Notes under the pieces: model-generated
Database searches by the model: none
What the model was told of the DNA's origin: nothing
What the model saw: the letters and a program-made list of their open reading frames with translations, nothing else
Source: Phycisphaerae bacterium
GTDB taxonomy: Bacteria; Planctomycetota; Phycisphaerae; Sedimentisphaerales; Anaerobacaceae
Length of the DNA: 32,381 nucleotides
Direction of reading: 5' to 3'
NCBI GenBank assembly: GCA_030608075.1
Contig: JAUWIU010000014.1
Coordinates: 1-32,381 of the forward strand
Shown here: positions 7,588 to 16,327 of the stretch, piece after piece
Layout: each line of letters begins with the position of its first letter
Numbering within the stretch: the stretch's first letter is position 1
Position numbers and translations under genes: made by a program

Positions 7588-10293
7588 CTACTTCACCGCC
7601 GCTTGTGCCGCTGCCAATCTCGCAATCGGGACTCTGAACGGCGAACAGGAGACATAGTTCATACCGATACGATGGCAAAAAGCAATAGCGTCCGGCTCGC
7701 CGCCGTGTTCGCCACAAATGCCAACCTTGAGGTTTTTGCGGGTCTTGCGGCCGAGCGTGGTGCCCATTTCGATTAGCTTCCCGACGCCGACTTGGTCGAG
7801 CTTTTGGAAGGGGTCATCGGGATAAATGCCCTTCTGGACGTACTCGCCTAAGAACTTGCCAGCGTCATCGCGTGAGAAACCCATAGTCATCTGTGTAAGG
7901 TCGTTGGTTCCAAAGCTGAAGAACTCGGCCTCGGTGGCGATTTCGTCTGCGGTCAGGGCGGCCCTGGGAACCTCTATCATTGTCCCTATCATGTATTTTA
8001 TGCGTGTGTTTCTTTCCTTAAAGACGGTTTTGATTTCGTTGACAATTTCGTCCTTAACAAGTTTTAGCTCGGTGACTGCGCCGGCAAGTGGAACCATGAT
8101 TTCGGGCAGGACAGCGATGCCTTTTTTGTTAACGTTCAAGGCGGCCTCGATAATTGCCCTTGTCTGCATACGGCAGATAGGCGGGTACGTGACGGCGAGT
8201 CGACAGCCGCGGTGTCCGAGCATCGGATTGAATTCGTGGAGCTTTTCGACCTTTTCCTTTACGACCGCTGTCTTGACGCCGAGTCGTCTTGCCATTTCGG
8301 CCTGACTGGCCGCATCCTGCGGCAAAAACTCATGTAACGGCGGGTCGAGCAGTCGAATTGTCACGGGCAGGGGCGCCATCGCTTTGAATATACCTTCAAA
8401 GTCACTGCGCTGGTAGGGAAGCAATTTCCTCAGAGCACCTTCAAACTGCTTTATGGCAGAAGCGTATTTTTTTTCGATTGCTTTTTTGTCTTTATGGGTT
8501 TTGGCTGCATCGAGCTCGCCGAGCATTGCGGCATAATCATCCGCGGCCAGTATCATTTGTCGCACGGGCCAGATTCTTTCACCTTCAAAGAACATGTGCT
8601 CGGTTCTGCAAAGGCCGATACCCTCGGCACCGAACTGTCTGGCCCGCTTTGCATCATGGGGCGTGTCGGCGTTTGTTCGGACCCTGAGCATGCGAACGGT
8701 ATCACAAATCTTCATAAACCTTCCGAAATCGCCGCTAACGGTCGGCTCGACGGTAGGTAATTTGCCCTTTATAACTTCGCCGGTCGAGCCATCGATACTG
8801 AGCCAGTCTCCCTGCTTGATGAGAAGCTTTCCGACATTGAGTTTCCTGGCCTTATAGTTAATATGCAGTGCTGCTATGCCTGAGATGCAGCACTTTCCCA
8901 TACCGCGGGCGACGACCGCGGCGTGGCTTGTCATACCACCTCGAGCGGTCAAAACACCCTCGGCTGCATCCATTCCGCCGATGTCTTCGGGGCTGGTCTC
9001 TATTCGGACGAGGATGACCTTTTTGCCTTTTTTGTTCCATGCTTCTGCGGCCTCAGCGTCAAAGACGACCTGACCGACGGCGGCGCCCGGCGAGGCCGGC
9101 AGACCTTTAGCAATGACGTCACGTTTGGCTTTCGGGTCAAAGTGCGGATGCAGCAGCCGGTCTAACTGTTCGGGTGTTACGCGGGTAACAGCCTCTTTCC
9201 TGGGGATGAGTTTTTCTTTTAGCATGTCGACTGCCATCTTAACAGCGGCTTCTGCCGTTCGCTTGCCGGTTCGGGTTTGAAGGATATAGAGTTTTTTCTC
9301 CTGAATTGTAAATTCCATATCCTGCATATCTTTGTAGTGCTTTTCGAGGCGTGTCATCAGCCTGGTGAGCTGGGTGTATGCCGGTGGCATTACCTTTGCC
9401 AAATCTTTCAATGGCAGAGGTGTTCTGATGCCGGCGACGACGTCCTCGCCCTGGGCATTCATTAGAAATTCGCCGTAGAACTCTTTTTTGCCGGTACTCG
9501 GATTTCGCGTAAAGCAGACTCCGGTGCCACAGTCTTCGCCCATATTGCCGAACACCATGACCTGAACGTTGACGGCGGTGCCGAGCAGGCCGGTGATTTT
9601 ATTCAACCGACGATATGTGACGGCCCGATTTGCCATCCAGGAGCTAATAACCGCATTGATAGCGAGCGTTAACTGAGTCCGCCCATCCTGCGGGAAGAGC
9701 TTGCCGACGTGTTTTTTGTATACCTTTTTGTACTGCTCGACAACTTTCTTGAGCTGCTCAGCGGTCAGTTCGTTATCGAGTTTGACCTTCGCCTTTTTTT
9801 TGGCAGCGTCGATTACCGCCTCGAAGTATTCGTGTTGGCAGCCCATCACCACATCGCCGAACATATCAATGAACCTGCGGTATATGTCGTAGGCAAATCG
9901 CCGGTTATCAGTTTTTTCTATGATGCCATCAATTACATCGTCGTTCAATCCGAGATTTAGAATAGTGTTCATCATCCCTGGCATCGATACGGCGGCGCCG
10001 CTTCGGACGCTGACGAACAGGGGCTTTTGCGGGTCGCCGAGTTTTGCGTTCATTGTCTTTTCGAGCTTAGCGACGTTTTTGTCAATTTCTTCAGCGAGTC
10101 CTTTGGGCCATTTTCCATTGTTTTTGTAATACTGGTCGCAGACTTTGGTTGCGATGGTGAAGCCCGGCGGGACGGGTATTGCGAGATTGGTCATTTCGGC
10201 CAGATTTGCGCCCTTGCCGCCCAGAAGCTCTTTCATTTTTGCGTTGCCTTCGGCTTTGCCGTTTCCGAAGAAATAAACCCACTTTTGTGCCAT
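7588..10293 (-). CDS. ppdK: Pyruvate, phosphate dikinase
   Basis: PPDK interconverts pyruvate, ATP and phosphate with PEP, AMP and pyrophosphate in the cytoplasm. At 901 residues it has the full family architecture. The N-terminal nucleotide-binding domain begins with GGKGANLAEMTNLAIPVPPGF (about 25-45). The phosphohistidine domain has GGMTSHAAV with the catalytic His457. The C-terminal PEP/pyruvate barrel contains FGTNDLTQMTMGFSRDD and ends with the CGEHGGEPDAI catalytic-cysteine motif. The ATG is preceded by AAAGGGAG at good spacing. It follows the GH31 gene by 38 bp on the same strand and is probably co-transcribed. In anaerobes it often works in the glycolytic direction with PPi. An enolase-like locus that would feed PEP lies at 30152-32381. 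Confidence 0.98.
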   Translation of the reverse strand: MAQKWVYFFGNGKAEGNAKMKELLGGKGANLAEMTNLAIPVPPGFTIATKVCDQYYKNNGKWPKGLAEEIDKNVAKLEKTMNAKLGDPQKPLFVSVRSGAAVSMPGMMNTILNLGLNDDVIDGIIEKTDNRRFAYDIYRRFIDMFGDVVMGCQHEYFEAVIDAAKKKAKVKLDNELTAEQLKKVVEQYKKVYKKHVGKLFPQDGRTQLTLAINAVISSWMANRAVTYRRLNKITGLLGTAVNVQVMVFGNMGEDCGTGVCFTRNPSTGKKEFYGEFLMNAQGEDVVAGIRTPLPLKDLAKVMPPAYTQLTRLMTRLEKHYKDMQDMEFTIQEKKLYILQTRTGKRTAEAAVKMAVDMLKEKLIPRKEAVTRVTPEQLDRLLHPHFDPKAKRDVIAKGLPASPGAAVGQVVFDAEAAEAWNKKGKKVILVRIETSPEDIGGMDAAEGVLTARGGMTSHAAVVARGMGKCCISGIAALHINYKARKLNVGKLLIKQGDWLSIDGSTGEVIKGKLPTVEPTVSGDFGRFMKICDTVRMLRVRTNADTPHDAKRARQFGAEGIGLCRTEHMFFEGERIWPVRQMILAADDYAAMLGELDAAKTHKDKKAIEKKYASAIKQFEGALRKLLPYQRSDFEGIFKAMAPLPVTIRLLDPPLHEFLPQDAASQAEMARRLGVKTAVVKEKVEKLHEFNPMLGHRGCRLAVTYPPICRMQTRAIIEAALNVNKKGIAVLPEIMVPLAGAVTELKLVKDEIVNEIKTVFKERNTRIKYMIGTMIEVPRAALTADEIATEAEFFSFGTNDLTQMTMGFSRDDAGKFLGEYVQKGIYPDDPFQKLDQVGVGKLIEMGTTLGRKTRKNLKVGICGEHGGEPDAIAFCHRIGMNYVSCSPFRVPIARLAAAQAAVK

Positions 10294-10324
10294 GTCAAAA
10301 ATCTCCCTTTAAGTAAATTGTGTA

Positions 10325-10339
10325 CTCATTATCAATGAG
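10325..10339. other. Short perfect palindrome at the GH31 stop codon
   Basis: CTCATTATCAATGAG is two 6-base perfect arms around ATC, and it contains the GH31 stop codon. It is in the 38-bp gap before ppdK. It is too weak and lacks a T-run for a terminator; it may be coincidence or a small mRNA hairpin between the two genes. Confidence 0.3.
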
Positions 10340-12791
10340 CAACGTTACCCAAAAAATTCAGTACAATCGGCTCATTTGCGCCGCCTTTTATCTTTGCCCA
10401 TATTATCTTGTCTGCCTGGTCGTAAAACCAGCCCTGAGCTGAGGAGTCGAACATTTTTTTGTGGCCGAAACAAGACAGCGGCGTTCCATTTTTTGTTACG
10501 GATTTTACGGGCATTTGCTTATACACTGCGAATACGTGGTCTCTTTCAGGGATTGCGTAGCTTCCCTTTGGAGCGCTTTTTATTACTACCAGGCCGTCTG
10601 TCTTCTCGACGCATGTAAATGTCGTTAAGGCGTAAACGCCTTTTTCATAGTCATAGCTTGTGCCGTCGTCTTCGTAAAGCTCAAAAGACGAAAGCGCCTT
10701 TGGATAGATTCTGACTGTCAGCGGGCTTTTCTTCTCATCGAGATATCTCTGGCCGGGCGGCGCCATAGGTATAATTGCGCCGGCCTTGACGAGTATAGGA
10801 ACCTTCGTAATGGGGGCATTGTAGATAATGGTCCGGCTGCCTTTGTATGTGGTGCCGTCCTGGAAATCTATCCATTGTCCCTTCGGCAGGTAGATTTCTC
10901 TGGAGAAATTGGTATCGCTCCATAACGGCGCAATCAGCAATTCTTTGCCGAGCAGATATTGGCCGTACGCGGAATACGTTTCAGGGTCGTCTTGATACTC
11001 CAGGACCAGTGCCCTCATAAGTGGTAAGCCGGTCAGCGTAGTTATTCGGGCGTATGTATATATGTAGGGCATAAGGCGGTAACGAAGCTTGGCGTAAAAG
11101 CGATAATTTCTGGCGGCGGTTTCGTCACCCGTCCAGAGTATGAGAGTCCTTTCGCCGCCGACTCCAAGCGACAGATATTGCGAGATTCTTGCAATCGGCC
11201 CGTTGAGCTTTTTCTCTCTTGTGACGTTATCTGTGTAGGTTCTGAAGGGCACGCCGGACAGGCCAAAGTTGATAGCTCCCATCATTTCGCCGTAGATGTA
11301 TTTCTTGAATTCATGTGAGTCCTGGGTGCCCTGCATTGGGTAGCGCTGGCAGCCGGCCCATAGTGAACGGCCGAATACAATACAGCGTTTGTTCGGCATG
11401 CGCGCCTTGTAGGCCTCCCAGTCGGCCATGTCATATAACATTGAGTAAAGGTTATGAAGCTCCTCGCCTGTCATACCGCTGTACGCGGAATACATAGTAC
11501 CGTGGACTTCTTCGCCGTGGTCGCCTGCTGCGCCGTCGGAGCCGAAGTCGGCCATGAAATTGTGCAGGTCTCCCCACCACTTTCTTGCTGCCGGATTACA
11601 GAAGTCAATAAGTGAGCCTTTATTCATGCCGTATCCGAAATTACCAATCCACGGGGCGCCATTTTGCATAATAAAATAGCCACGGCTGACACCTTCGGCG
11701 TGCTTGTCATTGCAATCAGCCGGTATGCCAGGGTTCTCCCAGAAAATGGAATGGCAGTTCATCTCGTGCAGCTTTTGGACCATTTTGTCTACTTTCGGAA
11801 AGGCTCCCCATCCGTCGTCCGGCCAATTCAGGTTTGGACTTGCCCATATTCCCTGGCCGCAATTTTTCGAGTGGACTCTTACGCAGTCGAGGGGCCAATC
11901 GTGCGTTTCTCTTGCGGCCTTGATAGTATTCAGAATACCGCTTTGTCCCCCCTGCTCCTTCGCCCAGGCGCTGTAGTACAACCCGAACGCCCACTTCGGC
12001 GGCAGGGGTGATTTTCCCGTAAGCTCGGTGTATCGGTCTAAAATATGCTTGAAACTCGGGCCGTAAATGAAATAGTAATCAAGCTCGCCTCCACCCGGGG
12101 CGCTGAAATAGTATGGGTCGCTCGTAAAATCAAAGATTGTTTTCCAGGTGTTGTGAAAGAATATCCCGTAACCATCGGTCGCCATAAAGAAGGGGATTGG
12201 CGTAACGTTTTCGGTTACCCAAAGCTCGCGTTTTTCTCCGCGAAGGTCGGACTTTTCATATCGCTGCCCGAGGCCGAAGAAGTGGTCGGTTGGGGTCAGT
12301 TTTTTTCTGCAGATGACCTTTTCGCCGTCGAAGCCGATAGCTCCGTCTTCACAGTCGGCATTGAGCAGCTTTCCGTTTTTGTCGTAAACGGCCAGTCTAA
12401 ACGGTGACTTGTTTACTTTCAGGGTAATGCGCCGGGTCTTTATTTCGATGCAAGCTGGTTTATCTGTTAGCGAAAAAGGCGACTGAGGCCAGTTGTACTT
12501 GATTACGACCCAGGGTTCGTTGGGCCTGAAAATGCCCGACTTTCCGGCCTGTATGCGGAGTATATCCTCTGTGCAGATTTCAATCTTAACTACGCCGTTG
12601 GTACAGGTGAACGTGATGGTATTTCCATCGACATGATACGGCTCGACGTAATTACCGATGTATGTCCAGTCGGCGTATATAGGCGTTGTGGCGAAAATCA
12701 GGCAGAGGGCACAGACGGGCAGGAGCATTGCGACCAGGTGTGTTAGTGGGGGTTTTGGGGTGTTGAAAAAGCGGATGTGGTTATTTGGCAT
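10332..12791 (-). CDS. Secreted glycoside hydrolase family 31 protein
   Basis: GH31 enzymes cleave alpha-linked glucosides, xylosides and related sugars by a retaining mechanism. The ATG at 12791 is preferred over the upstream one because GGGAAGA lies eight bases before it. This gives 819 residues, with a signal peptide near residues 1-40 (LLPVCALCLIFATTPIYA). The N-terminal beta domain includes FFGLGQRYEKSDLRG. The catalytic barrel holds AAGDHGEE, where Asp424 occupies the nucleophile position of the usual DMNE or DFGE motif. GRSLWAGCQRYP then precedes TQDSHEF, with Asp491 as candidate acid/base. A DUF5110-like beta tail follows (SSFELYEDDGTSYDYEKG). The motifs are not those of standard alpha-glucosidases, so substrate specificity is left open. 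It lies 38 bp before ppdK. Confidence 0.88.
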   Translation of the reverse strand: MPNNHIRFFNTPKPPLTHLVAMLLPVCALCLIFATTPIYADWTYIGNYVEPYHVDGNTITFTCTNGVVKIEICTEDILRIQAGKSGIFRPNEPWVVIKYNWPQSPFSLTDKPACIEIKTRRITLKVNKSPFRLAVYDKNGKLLNADCEDGAIGFDGEKVICRKKLTPTDHFFGLGQRYEKSDLRGEKRELWVTENVTPIPFFMATDGYGIFFHNTWKTIFDFTSDPYYFSAPGGGELDYYFIYGPSFKHILDRYTELTGKSPLPPKWAFGLYYSAWAKEQGGQSGILNTIKAARETHDWPLDCVRVHSKNCGQGIWASPNLNWPDDGWGAFPKVDKMVQKLHEMNCHSIFWENPGIPADCNDKHAEGVSRGYFIMQNGAPWIGNFGYGMNKGSLIDFCNPAARKWWGDLHNFMADFGSDGAAGDHGEEVHGTMYSAYSGMTGEELHNLYSMLYDMADWEAYKARMPNKRCIVFGRSLWAGCQRYPMQGTQDSHEFKKYIYGEMMGAINFGLSGVPFRTYTDNVTREKKLNGPIARISQYLSLGVGGERTLILWTGDETAARNYRFYAKLRYRLMPYIYTYARITTLTGLPLMRALVLEYQDDPETYSAYGQYLLGKELLIAPLWSDTNFSREIYLPKGQWIDFQDGTTYKGSRTIIYNAPITKVPILVKAGAIIPMAPPGQRYLDEKKSPLTVRIYPKALSSFELYEDDGTSYDYEKGVYALTTFTCVEKTDGLVVIKSAPKGSYAIPERDHVFAVYKQMPVKSVTKNGTPLSCFGHKKMFDSSAQGWFYDQADKIIWAKIKGGANEPIVLNFLGNVAH

Positions 12792-13354
12792 TTTGAAATC
12801 TTCCCTGTTTAAGTGAGTAGTTGTATCCAGGCGGTGTCGGACGCCCGAAAAGTTTTTCGTCAACGAAATCAACAAGACACAACATTAAAGCCGGGCTTTC
12901 CCATAAACAAAAGTATATCCTTGCTCAGTTACCCCGATACATCGGGACTAAGCCTCATTTGCAATAGAATATCAAATCCATCAAAAAATTCATTCTAAAA
13001 ATTTAATCTTTCCGGCTGGTTCTCGAAAGTTTCTTAGGGTAAAATCAATCCATGGAAACAGTTTTCCTGCGTGCCATCAAAAAAGACAGCCTCTATCTAC
13101 CGTCGATGAAAGGTTTTCGCCGAAATCCGAACATTGGCGATTGACATTGGTGCGCAGTTTGCATATTCTGGTCATTAATTGAAAAAGCAACGGGAAGTTG
13201 TTATACAGAAGAAAGAAGTCTGTTCGCCGCCAGAGCCATGCAGGGACAAGGTTTGGCGTTTTATACAGACTGTATAGTCATTGTTAGGTGCAAATGGATG
13301 ATTTCAGGGACAGGTTAAGAAATACAAGTCATTTTCAAGAAAGGAGAAACCGAT
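12792..13354. other. Non-coding stretch between GH31 and the accessory island
   Basis: The gap holds the promoter side of the GH31 gene (minus) and, at its right end, the first GTTAGGT-ending repeat. A 30-codon frame at 13052-13144 has no convincing ribosome binding site and is not called. Apart from these I see no gene. Confidence 0.4.
13250..13289 (+). repeat. Palindromic element A ending in GTTAGGT (attC-like)
   Basis: The element contains the perfect palindrome TATACAG-A-CTGTATA (13262-13276), followed by TCATTGTTAGGT. It aligns with the element at 13496-13555: both begin GGTTTG, share CGTTTTATAC, and share ACTGTATARTCATTGTTAGGY. The last seven bases match the GTTRRRY core of integron attC sites. 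A matching 5' core (RYYYAAC) was not found. Each copy is 20-70 bp upstream of a plus-strand gene, and the TATAGT/TATAAT within could also be read as a -10 hexamer. Confidence 0.6.
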
Positions 13355-13462
13355 ATGGGCGATACGGGGAAAAAAGATAAAGGCAAAAGAGAACAACAGA
13401 AAAAGGCCCTGCTTAATCCAAAGGAAAAACGAAAATTGAAAAAAGACAAGAAGAATAAATAA
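13355..13462 (+). CDS. Lysine-rich 35-residue small protein
   Basis: The ATG has a strong ribosome binding site (AAAGGAGAAACCGAT before it) and the frame ends in TAA after 35 codons. The protein starts MGDTGKKDKGKREQQ, continues with LLNPKEKRKLKKDKK, and is extremely basic, with no hydrophobic segment. Similar tiny Lys-rich proteins are annotated as hypothetical in various bacteria, as far as I recall. A nucleic-acid-binding role is suggested by charge only. The gene lies between two copies of the GTTAGGY palindromic element and is oriented opposite to the flanking GH31 and sulfatase genes. Confidence 0.72.
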   Translation: MGDTGKKDKGKREQQKKALLNPKEKRKLKKDKKNK

Positions 13463-13495
13463 TTGCCCAGTGGTGTCCGCAGTCCGGTTGATGGG

Positions 13496-13555
13496 GTTTG
13501 ACCCGTTTTATACCGTACGCCAGAGGCGTATAAAACTGTATAATCATTGTTAGGC
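13496..13555 (+). repeat. Palindromic element B ending in GTTAGGC (attC-like)
   Basis: This is homologous to element A but has about 20 extra bases in the middle, forming a larger hairpin: GTTTTATAC (13505-13513), a 14-nt loop, then GTATAAAAC (13528-13536). ACTGTATAATCATTGTTAGGC follows, 24 bp before the start of the next gene. If it is an attC site, the 5' core would be near GCCCAGT just after the stop of the preceding gene (13464-13470); that pairs with GTTAGGC only with wobbles and one mismatch. Confidence 0.6.
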
Positions 13556-13579
13556 ATTTGATAAATGGAGAGGCTTTCT

Positions 13580-14359
13580 ATGGGAGCATGTTTCGTAATG
13601 CAGCCCTTTGATAAAGGTGAGTATGACAAAAGATATGAGGATGTAATTGCTCCTGCGATCACTGACTGTGACCTCGAACCTTATAGAGTTGATCGTGACC
13701 CGAGTGTTAGCATTCCTATTGATGAGATCGAGACTGGTATTAGACGTTCTGAGCTATGCCTGGCAGAGATAAGTACTGATAACCCGAACGTGTGGTTTGA
13801 GCTTGGTTTGGCAATTGCAGTTCCCAAAGAAGTTGTACTCATTTGCTCCGAAGATAGGAAAAGCAGGTTCCCATTTGATGTCCAACATAGAAGTATCATC
13901 CAATATAAAACTGAATCAACGCAAGACTTCCAAAAGCTAGGAAATGACATATCATCGCGTATCAAGGCGATACTCAAAAAGCAAGCAGAAATTGCCCGAG
14001 TCACGAGCATTTCTCCAATAGCAGATACTCAGGGACTTAAACCACACGAGATGGTTGCTCTTGTCACTGTAATGCAAAATAGTTTTATATCAGTTGAAGG
14101 TGTTTCTGGATGGTCAGTTAAAAAAGATATGAATGAAGCGGGCTATACTGACATTGCAGTAAGCCTAGCACTAACAGGCCTTGTACACAAAGAAATGCTT
14201 AGATTTGATACTGGCCAAGATATAGATGGGGAAGAGTATATTATGTACTTAGTCACCCAAAATGGAGAGCAATGGCTTCTGAATAATGAAGATAAGCTTG
14301 TGTTGAAGCAAGAGGCCCCCAAGAAGAAAGAGCCGCCAAATGATGATGTTGCTTTTTAA
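13580..14359 (+). CDS. TIR/deoxyribosyltransferase-like protein with winged-helix-like tail
   Basis: The ATG at 13580 is chosen over 13565 because GGAGAGG lies six bases before it and the protein then begins MGACFVMQPF, typical for this group. Residues 1-135 look like the Rossmann-like fold shared by nucleoside 2-deoxyribosyltransferases and TIR-type NAD-cleaving domains: FVMQPFDKGEYDKRYEDVI, then ETGIRRSELCLAEIS, then NPNVWFELGLAIA with Glu74 in the usual catalytic position. Residues 155-240 are helical with a strand pair and resemble a winged helix (MVALVTVMQ, then SVKKDMNEAGYTDIAVSLALTGLV). The tail is Lys/Pro-rich. TIR-like enzymes of this kind are often bacterial immune effectors, but no partner gene is visible here. 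Composition is clearly AT-richer than the neighbours, suggesting transfer. Confidence 0.65.
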   Translation: MGACFVMQPFDKGEYDKRYEDVIAPAITDCDLEPYRVDRDPSVSIPIDEIETGIRRSELCLAEISTDNPNVWFELGLAIAVPKEVVLICSEDRKSRFPFDVQHRSIIQYKTESTQDFQKLGNDISSRIKAILKKQAEIARVTSISPIADTQGLKPHEMVALVTVMQNSFISVEGVSGWSVKKDMNEAGYTDIAVSLALTGLVHKEMLRFDTGQDIDGEEYIMYLVTQNGEQWLLNNEDKLVLKQEAPKKKEPPNDDVAF

Positions 14360-14563
14360 TGTCTAATGGCGAACAGGCCGCTTCAGAAGACGCCTGTGAC
14401 GAGTCGCTCCTGATCTGGTCGTTCCGGTGAATTCTGAGGAAGAAGCGCTCGACGATTCGACTCCCTCGGCAATGCTCGTGACAGGTTTGCTCAGGGCAGG
14501 CGGGGGTGACAGAGTCTCAGTTGTTTGTTTAGTTTTTCAAACATCAGTAAATGCGATTGGTCT

Positions 14564-16327
14564 TTAGATACGCTTGACATAGACGTAGTAAGCTCCGAGT
14601 GAGGCTCCGTTGTCGTCGGTGAACCAGGTTTGCAGGCGTGTCTTTCCGGGTTTGAGCTTTAAGGTAAATGTCGCAGCGGTTGTGTCTTCTCTGATGGGTT
14701 GTGTCAGGTCGAAGCCAGCAATTTTGAGCCTGGCAGTGGTTGCTTTGATGGCTTTTCCGCCGGGGATGGCGGCGGTGATGGGGGCGTTGACTTCTTTAGG
14801 CCAGCGACGCAGACTAATCCGGTAGTTACCCGGCCTGGCGACCTGCAGGGCCCAGAATCCATTGTTGGGCCGATTGTTTTTGCTGATTTGGGTTTGGTCC
14901 CAGGGGCCGTCTGCGTGCCAATCATGAGTGGTGAGACGGGTCGGGTTCTCGTAGTCTGAGCCGACAATTATTTCGCAATATTCATCAAAGCGTTTTGAGA
15001 CATCCTCCCACCACTTTTCATAGTCTCTGCGCAGCTCGGCGACGATATTCGGGTGTTTATCGGCGAGGTTTTGCTTTTGGCCCGGGTCGGTGTTTATGTC
15101 GTAAAGTTCTCGGCCGTTGACCAGGCGCCAGCGGTCGGTCATTACCGCGCTTTTTCTCCATTTTTTTGGATGGTCGATGCGTTGTGAGTCGGTGATGAGT
15201 GTTCGGCTGGGCCAGTTATCGGGATTGGCCGTCAAGAGCGGCACGAGGCTGCTTCCGTCAAGGTTCACAGCGGCAGCGGCGTTAATGCCACACAGTTCGA
15301 TTAAGGTGGGCAGCAAATCGACGTGGGCGGTAAGGCGGTCTGCGTCCGTGCCGGCTTTGATGCCGGCGGCCGGGTAGCGAATAAAGCATGGCACACGGTG
15401 GCCGCCGTCGTATTCACTTCCCTTTTGGCCTCTCATGCCTGCGTTGCAGACCGTGCGTCCTGCGGAGGTGCCGTTGTCAGTCATAAAAATCAGTATTGTG
15501 TTGTTCTCGATGCCAAGCTGCTTTAGCTGCGCGGTCAGCCAGCCGATGTTGTCGTCGATATTAGTAATCATACCGTAGAAATTGGGATTTACATTTTTGT
15601 TGTCGCCGTAGAGCCGGGTGTATCTTTCCGGAACTCTGTAAGGGCCATGTGCCGCGTTAGTTGGCAGATAACAGAAGAATGGGCGATTTCTATTGGCTTC
15701 GATGAATTTCATTGCCTGTTCAAACCATACATCGGTACAGTAGCCTTTGAATTTTTCCGGCCTGCCGTTATGGTAGTAGGTGTCATCGAAATAGTCATTT
15801 CCCCAGTAATCCGGGGTATTGCCGATTGCGCCTCCGCCGTGGACGAGGGCTTCGGCGAAGCCGCGGTCGTGCGGTCGGAAGGGATAATTGTCGCCGAGAT
15901 GCCATTTCCCGAATATGGCGGTCCGATAGCCGGCGTCTGAAAAGATGTCGGCGATTGTGACTTCATCCTTTCGAAGGAGCGAGCGTCCCATGATGGTATG
16001 CCAGACGCCGGTACGGTTGCAGTATCGCCCTGTCATAAGTGCGGCGCGTGTGGGCGAACACGTAGGCCCGACGTGGAAGTTTGTCAGGCGTACACTCCGG
16101 CGGTACAGCTCGTCCAGGTTGGGGGTCTTTATGACCGGATTGCCGTGGCAGGCAAGGTCGCCGTAGCCCTGGTCATCGGTTATGACGAGTATGATGTTAG
16201 GCGGTTTTGTCTTCGAACTGAGGCTGTGAGATGCAAGGGTGCAGCCCGGCAGGGTTGACAGGGCTGTTGCCGAGGCTGCGACGGAACCAATGGTTTTCAA
16301 GAATTCTCTTCTTGTTTGGGGTCTCAT
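14564..16327 (-). CDS. Tat-exported lipoprotein sulfatase with C-terminal beta domain
   Basis: Type I sulfatases remove sulfate esters from glycans or small molecules using a formylglycine made from Cys or Ser. The start ATG at 16327 follows GGGAGAAAGCT; the longer frame lacks this. The Tat motif TRREFLK (5-11) and lipobox LPGC (Cys29) indicate a folded, lipid-anchored export product. Metal ligands are in VITDDQGYGD (48-57). The modification site is Cys90 in CSPTR, so a radical SAM anSME-type maturase would be needed; none is in the window. GKWHLGDN and FMTDNGTSAG follow. After about residue 450 a beta-rich module (WALQVARPGNYRISLRRWP) is added. The total of 587 residues is longer than a bare sulfatase. 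Substrate unknown. Confidence 0.94.
   Translation of the reverse strand: MRPQTRREFLKTIGSVAASATALSTLPGCTLASHSLSSKTKPPNIILVITDDQGYGDLACHGNPVIKTPNLDELYRRSVRLTNFHVGPTCSPTRAALMTGRYCNRTGVWHTIMGRSLLRKDEVTIADIFSDAGYRTAIFGKWHLGDNYPFRPHDRGFAEALVHGGGAIGNTPDYWGNDYFDDTYYHNGRPEKFKGYCTDVWFEQAMKFIEANRNRPFFCYLPTNAAHGPYRVPERYTRLYGDNKNVNPNFYGMITNIDDNIGWLTAQLKQLGIENNTILIFMTDNGTSAGRTVCNAGMRGQKGSEYDGGHRVPCFIRYPAAGIKAGTDADRLTAHVDLLPTLIELCGINAAAAVNLDGSSLVPLLTANPDNWPSRTLITDSQRIDHPKKWRKSAVMTDRWRLVNGRELYDINTDPGQKQNLADKHPNIVAELRRDYEKWWEDVSKRFDEYCEIIVGSDYENPTRLTTHDWHADGPWDQTQISKNNRPNNGFWALQVARPGNYRISLRRWPKEVNAPITAAIPGGKAIKATTARLKIAGFDLTQPIREDTTAATFTLKLKPGKTRLQTWFTDDNGASLGAYYVYVKRI

Noticed and set aside
13052-13144. 30-codon frame with ATG upstream of the accessory island
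   Set aside because: The only purine-rich stretch is about 12 bases away, and there is no recognisable motif.
13496-13555. Element B as a simple promoter (TTGACC and TATAAT)
   Set aside because: The spacing between the hexamers is about 35 bp, far too long, though a -10-like TATAAT alone may still work.
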